This document shows positions 61,477-64,000 of a stretch of 64,000 nucleotides of DNA, piece by piece. Position numbers and translations under genes: made by a program. The stretch lies in assembly GCA_963790715.1 (NCBI GenBank), contig CAWBPN010000018.1, positions 744,001 to 808,000 of the forward strand, written 5' to 3'. Within the stretch, counting starts at the first letter, position 1; each line of letters starts with the position of its first letter. The notes under the pieces were generated by a model. It saw nothing but the letters and a program-made list of their open reading frames with translations. It was not told the DNA's origin and did not search any database. This DNA comes from DCFW01 sp963790715 (lineage in GTDB: Bacteria; Bacteroidota; Bacteroidia; Bacteroidales; Bacteroidaceae).

Positions 61477-62847
61477 ATGGAAAATGAAAAAACATCGGCT
61501 GCACTATTGGAAACCGAAAAAATAGGGAAACTTCTTTTTAAATACGCCATTCCTTCTATTATCGCTATGATAACTGTGTCAATATACAACGTAGTTGACA
61601 GTATTTTCGTAGGACACGCAGTAGGTCCGCTAGCATTGTCTGGATTGGCAATAACCTTTCCCTTTATGAACATAATGGGTGCATTCGGCAATTTAGTTGC
61701 AATAGGTTCATCTGCACTTACATCAATGCGGCTAGGACAAAAAGATTATGAAAGTACTAAATTAATTTTAGGAAATACCGTGACTCTTAACATGATATTC
61801 GGCTTACTCATTACGTTTATCGGTTATGTGTTTCTTGATCCCATACTCAATTTCTTCGGAGCATCGCCACAAATACTACCTTACGCACATGACTTTATGA
61901 AAGTTTATTTAATTGGAAGCGTATTCTGGCAATTTTTCGTCAGTCTTAACTCAATGATACGTGTTTCAGGAGCACCAAAAAAATCTATGTATGCAATTAT
62001 AATAACCATTTTGATTACCATTGTCCTTAATCCGTTGTTTCTCTTTGTTCTGAAACTGGGAGTTATGGGAAGTGCTTTGGCAACAGTTATTTCATTGGCT
62101 ATAATGTGCTGCTGGGAATTTAGTTATTTTCTAAACAAAAACAACAGCATTCATTTACAGAGAAAAGCTTTACTGTTAAAGAAGAATATAATATATGATT
62201 CTTTATCCATAGGACTTGCACCATTTTTGCTACATGTCGCATCATGCTTTATTGTGATAATAATCAACAAGGGGTTGAACAAATACGGCGGAGATATGGC
62301 GATAGGAGCATTTGGCATTATAAACAAATTCAGTTTTATTTTTGGAATGATTGTGATTGGTCTCACACAGGGAATGCAACCGATTGTAGGTTATAATTAT
62401 GGAGCTAAACAATATTCCCGTGTCATCAAGGCGTTTAATATTACTCTGCTATGCGGCTGTCTAGTTAATGTGGTAGGCTTTTTGTTCGCCGAACTTACAC
62501 CAAGACTTATCGCTTCTATTTTCACCAGCGATAAAACACTTATACATGCCGTAATTGTAGGGATGCAATTGTTTATGCTTGCCTTCCCGTTATCAAGTAT
62601 TCAAATTGTTGCCGACAGTTTCTTCCAATCCATCGGGAAAGCAAAGCAAGCTATATTTTTGTCACTCACTCGCCAACTGATATTTATATTGCCTGCAATA
62701 TTGATTCTTCCGTTATATTTCGGGCTAAAAGGTATATGGATAAGCATGCCTGTGAGCGACGCTGCAGCTGCACTTATTTCTGCATCAATGCTATATTTCC
62801 AATTACATAAAATAAAATACCAACCTAAGACTTTACAACAAATATAA
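61477..62847 (+). CDS. MATE family efflux transporter
   Basis: 456 residues with twelve membrane segments in two halves. The first half has VSIYNVVDSIFVGHAVGPLA and the second LAPFLLHVASCFIVIIINKG, matching the MatE repeat. The gene probably exports drugs or other small molecules by sodium or proton antiport. Neither substrate nor ion can be inferred from the sequence. It is flanked by a terminator on each side, hence monocistronic. Confidence 0.94.
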   Translation: MENEKTSAALLETEKIGKLLFKYAIPSIIAMITVSIYNVVDSIFVGHAVGPLALSGLAITFPFMNIMGAFGNLVAIGSSALTSMRLGQKDYESTKLILGNTVTLNMIFGLLITFIGYVFLDPILNFFGASPQILPYAHDFMKVYLIGSVFWQFFVSLNSMIRVSGAPKKSMYAIIITILITIVLNPLFLFVLKLGVMGSALATVISLAIMCCWEFSYFLNKNNSIHLQRKALLLKKNIIYDSLSIGLAPFLLHVASCFIVIIINKGLNKYGGDMAIGAFGIINKFSFIFGMIVIGLTQGMQPIVGYNYGAKQYSRVIKAFNITLLCGCLVNVVGFLFAELTPRLIASIFTSDKTLIHAVIVGMQLFMLAFPLSSIQIVADSFFQSIGKAKQAIFLSLTRQLIFILPAILILPLYFGLKGIWISMPVSDAAAALISASMLYFQLHKIKYQPKTLQQI

Positions 62848-62870
62848 TAATGCTAACTTCGTTTCAAAAC

Positions 62871-62910
62871 AACTCCCGATTTATTAATTATAAATCGGGA
62901 GTTATTTTCA
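62871..62910 (+). terminator. Intrinsic terminator after the MATE gene
   Basis: AACTCCCGATTTA (62871-62883) pairs exactly with TAAATCGGGAGTT (62891-62903) around TTAATTA, followed by ATTTTC. Confidence 0.85.
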
Positions 62911-62971
62911 TTAGAAAAACAGTATCTTTGAACATTTGTAAATCAATAACTAATATATATTTATATCCAAA

Positions 62972-64000
62972 ATGAAAAAACTAATATTATCTATCTTTGC
63001 ACTGGTGGCTGCTTTAGGTAATACTCATGCCCAAAGCGCCGTGAAGCCGTGCATAAAGGAAGACACAAAAATGGAAGCAGAAATCGAAAGCAGGCTCGCA
63101 AAGATGACCCTCGATGAGAAAGTGGGACAAATGTGTGAATTGTCAATTGACATCATTACCGATGCAAAAGGCAGTACCGGCGGCAAGTTCTTATTCAACA
63201 ATGAAAAGGTTAATGAAGTTTTTGATAAATACAAAGTAGGGTCTATACTGAATGTCCCGCTGAGCGTTGCTCAACCGCCGGAATCGTGGCGGAAGATAAT
63301 CTACTCGCTCAACCAAAAATCTTTGAAAAGCTTCGGCATACCTGAAGTCTACGGTGTAGACCAAATTCACGGAGCTTCCTACTCTTTGGGAGCAACGTTC
63401 TTCCCCCAACCTATTTGCCAGGCGGCTTCTTTTAATCGCAATATACCTTTCCGCGTATCCGAAATAAGCGCATACGAATCAAGAGATTGCCTTATCCCTT
63501 GGGTTTACGCCCCTGTTATGGACTTGGGTCGTCAGCCGATGTGGTCGCGCATGTGGGAGAGTTTCGGCGAAGACTGTTATGTCAATTCCGAAATGGCTGC
63601 GCAGGCTGTTGAAGGTTTTCAGGGGACTGATCCCAACCATATCGACATGTATCATGTAGGCGCATGTATAAAGCATTTTATGGCTTACGGCGTACCGGTA
63701 AACGGTAAAGACCGCACTCCTTCTTCAGTCAGCGAGCGTGACTTACGCGAAAAATACTTCATGCCTTTCAAGAATTGCCTTCAACACGGTGCGTTGAGCC
63801 TGATGGTTAATTCGTCACTCAACAACGGCATTCCCTTCCATGCCAACAAGGAGTTGCTCACCGACTGGGTGAAAAACGAACTGAACTGGGACGGTATGAT
63901 AGTTACCGACTGGGCGGACATCGACAATCTGTACAAGCGCGACCATATTGCCGCTAACAAGAAAGATGCCATTGCCCTCGCCATCAATGCAGGCATTGAT
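62972..64000 (+). CDS. Glycoside hydrolase family 3, 5' part
   Basis: 343 codons, open at the window end, so the gene is cut. A signal peptide (cleavage near THAQ) precedes the GH3 N-terminal barrel: MTLDEKVGQMCELS, then VYGVDQIHGASYSLGATFFP, YAPVMDLGRQPMWSRMWESF, ACIKHFMAYGVPVNGKDRTP. The nucleophile Asp313 stands in MIVTDWADIDNLYKRD. These match beta-glucosidases or xylosidases of Bacteroidetes. The acid/base residue and C-terminal domains lie outside. A -7 box TATCTTTG stands at 62923-62930. It adds to the cell-wall enzymes GH43 and CE1 in the window. Confidence 0.95.
   Translation, partial: MKKLILSIFALVAALGNTHAQSAVKPCIKEDTKMEAEIESRLAKMTLDEKVGQMCELSIDIITDAKGSTGGKFLFNNEKVNEVFDKYKVGSILNVPLSVAQPPESWRKIIYSLNQKSLKSFGIPEVYGVDQIHGASYSLGATFFPQPICQAASFNRNIPFRVSEISAYESRDCLIPWVYAPVMDLGRQPMWSRMWESFGEDCYVNSEMAAQAVEGFQGTDPNHIDMYHVGACIKHFMAYGVPVNGKDRTPSSVSERDLREKYFMPFKNCLQHGALSLMVNSSLNNGIPFHANKELLTDWVKNELNWDGMIVTDWADIDNLYKRDHIAANKKDAIALAINAGID

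Overview
The window is a contiguous piece of a low-GC chromosome from the order Bacteroidales, most like Prevotellaceae or a close relative. Evidence for this: promoters of the Bacteroidetes form TTTG-N20-TAnnTTTG, a SusC/SusD pair with an ECF sigma factor and FecR, the long Bacteroidetes/Chlamydiae form of IspG, a TGS-linked nucleoside kinase, DUF4369/TlpA proteins and S37, S41 and M16 peptidases. The species cannot be named from the sequence alone.

Layout. 1-800 is the end of a TlpA-like thioredoxin gene that begins before the window. 801-2093 has no intact gene; it holds two gene remnants (an AAA ATPase and a winged-helix C-terminus) and several hairpins. 2094-7125 is an AT-rich accessory island: a TPR/HTH regulator split by one frameshift, then small secreted or lipoprotein genes, a broken DUF3244-like gene and a duplicated 170-bp block. 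7126-11853 holds a methyltransferase, a TauE-type permease and an M16 protease. 11973-24464 is one long minus-strand locus: ECF sigma, FecR, SusC, SusD, an Mx1-like lipoprotein with a damaged zinc motif, a FISUMP lipoprotein, a TlpA protein and a secreted metzincin. It has no glycosidase, so peptide or protein uptake is more likely than glycan use. 24696-64000 is mostly core genome: NUDIX hydrolase, two tRNA-Asn genes, PfkB kinase, S41 protease, GH43, ispG-purE, CE1 esterase, glycyl-tRNA synthetase, a topoisomerase A subunit, YifB, a TPR lipoprotein, S37 peptidase, rpoN, a nucleoside kinase, mnmG, a parS-like site, uvrC-dtd-mazG-deoC, a prenyl synthase, polA, ychF, a MATE transporter and the start of a GH3 gene.

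The most unusual item is the island at 3800-7140. The element TGCA-N7-TGCACAA occurs five times. In four copies it sits directly upstream of a TTTG box at constant spacing. Three of these drive secreted-protein genes (one of them broken), one has lost its gene, and the fifth lies in the promoter region of the TPR/HTH regulator. This looks like a small self-contained regulon that is spreading by segmental duplication and decaying by frameshift. Other points of note are the parS-like palindrome just after mnmG, a Trx-fold lipoprotein that has lost both catalytic cysteines, an Mx1 protein with HEFAQ in place of HEFAH, and a dtd promoter so close to its ATG that the mRNA may be leaderless.
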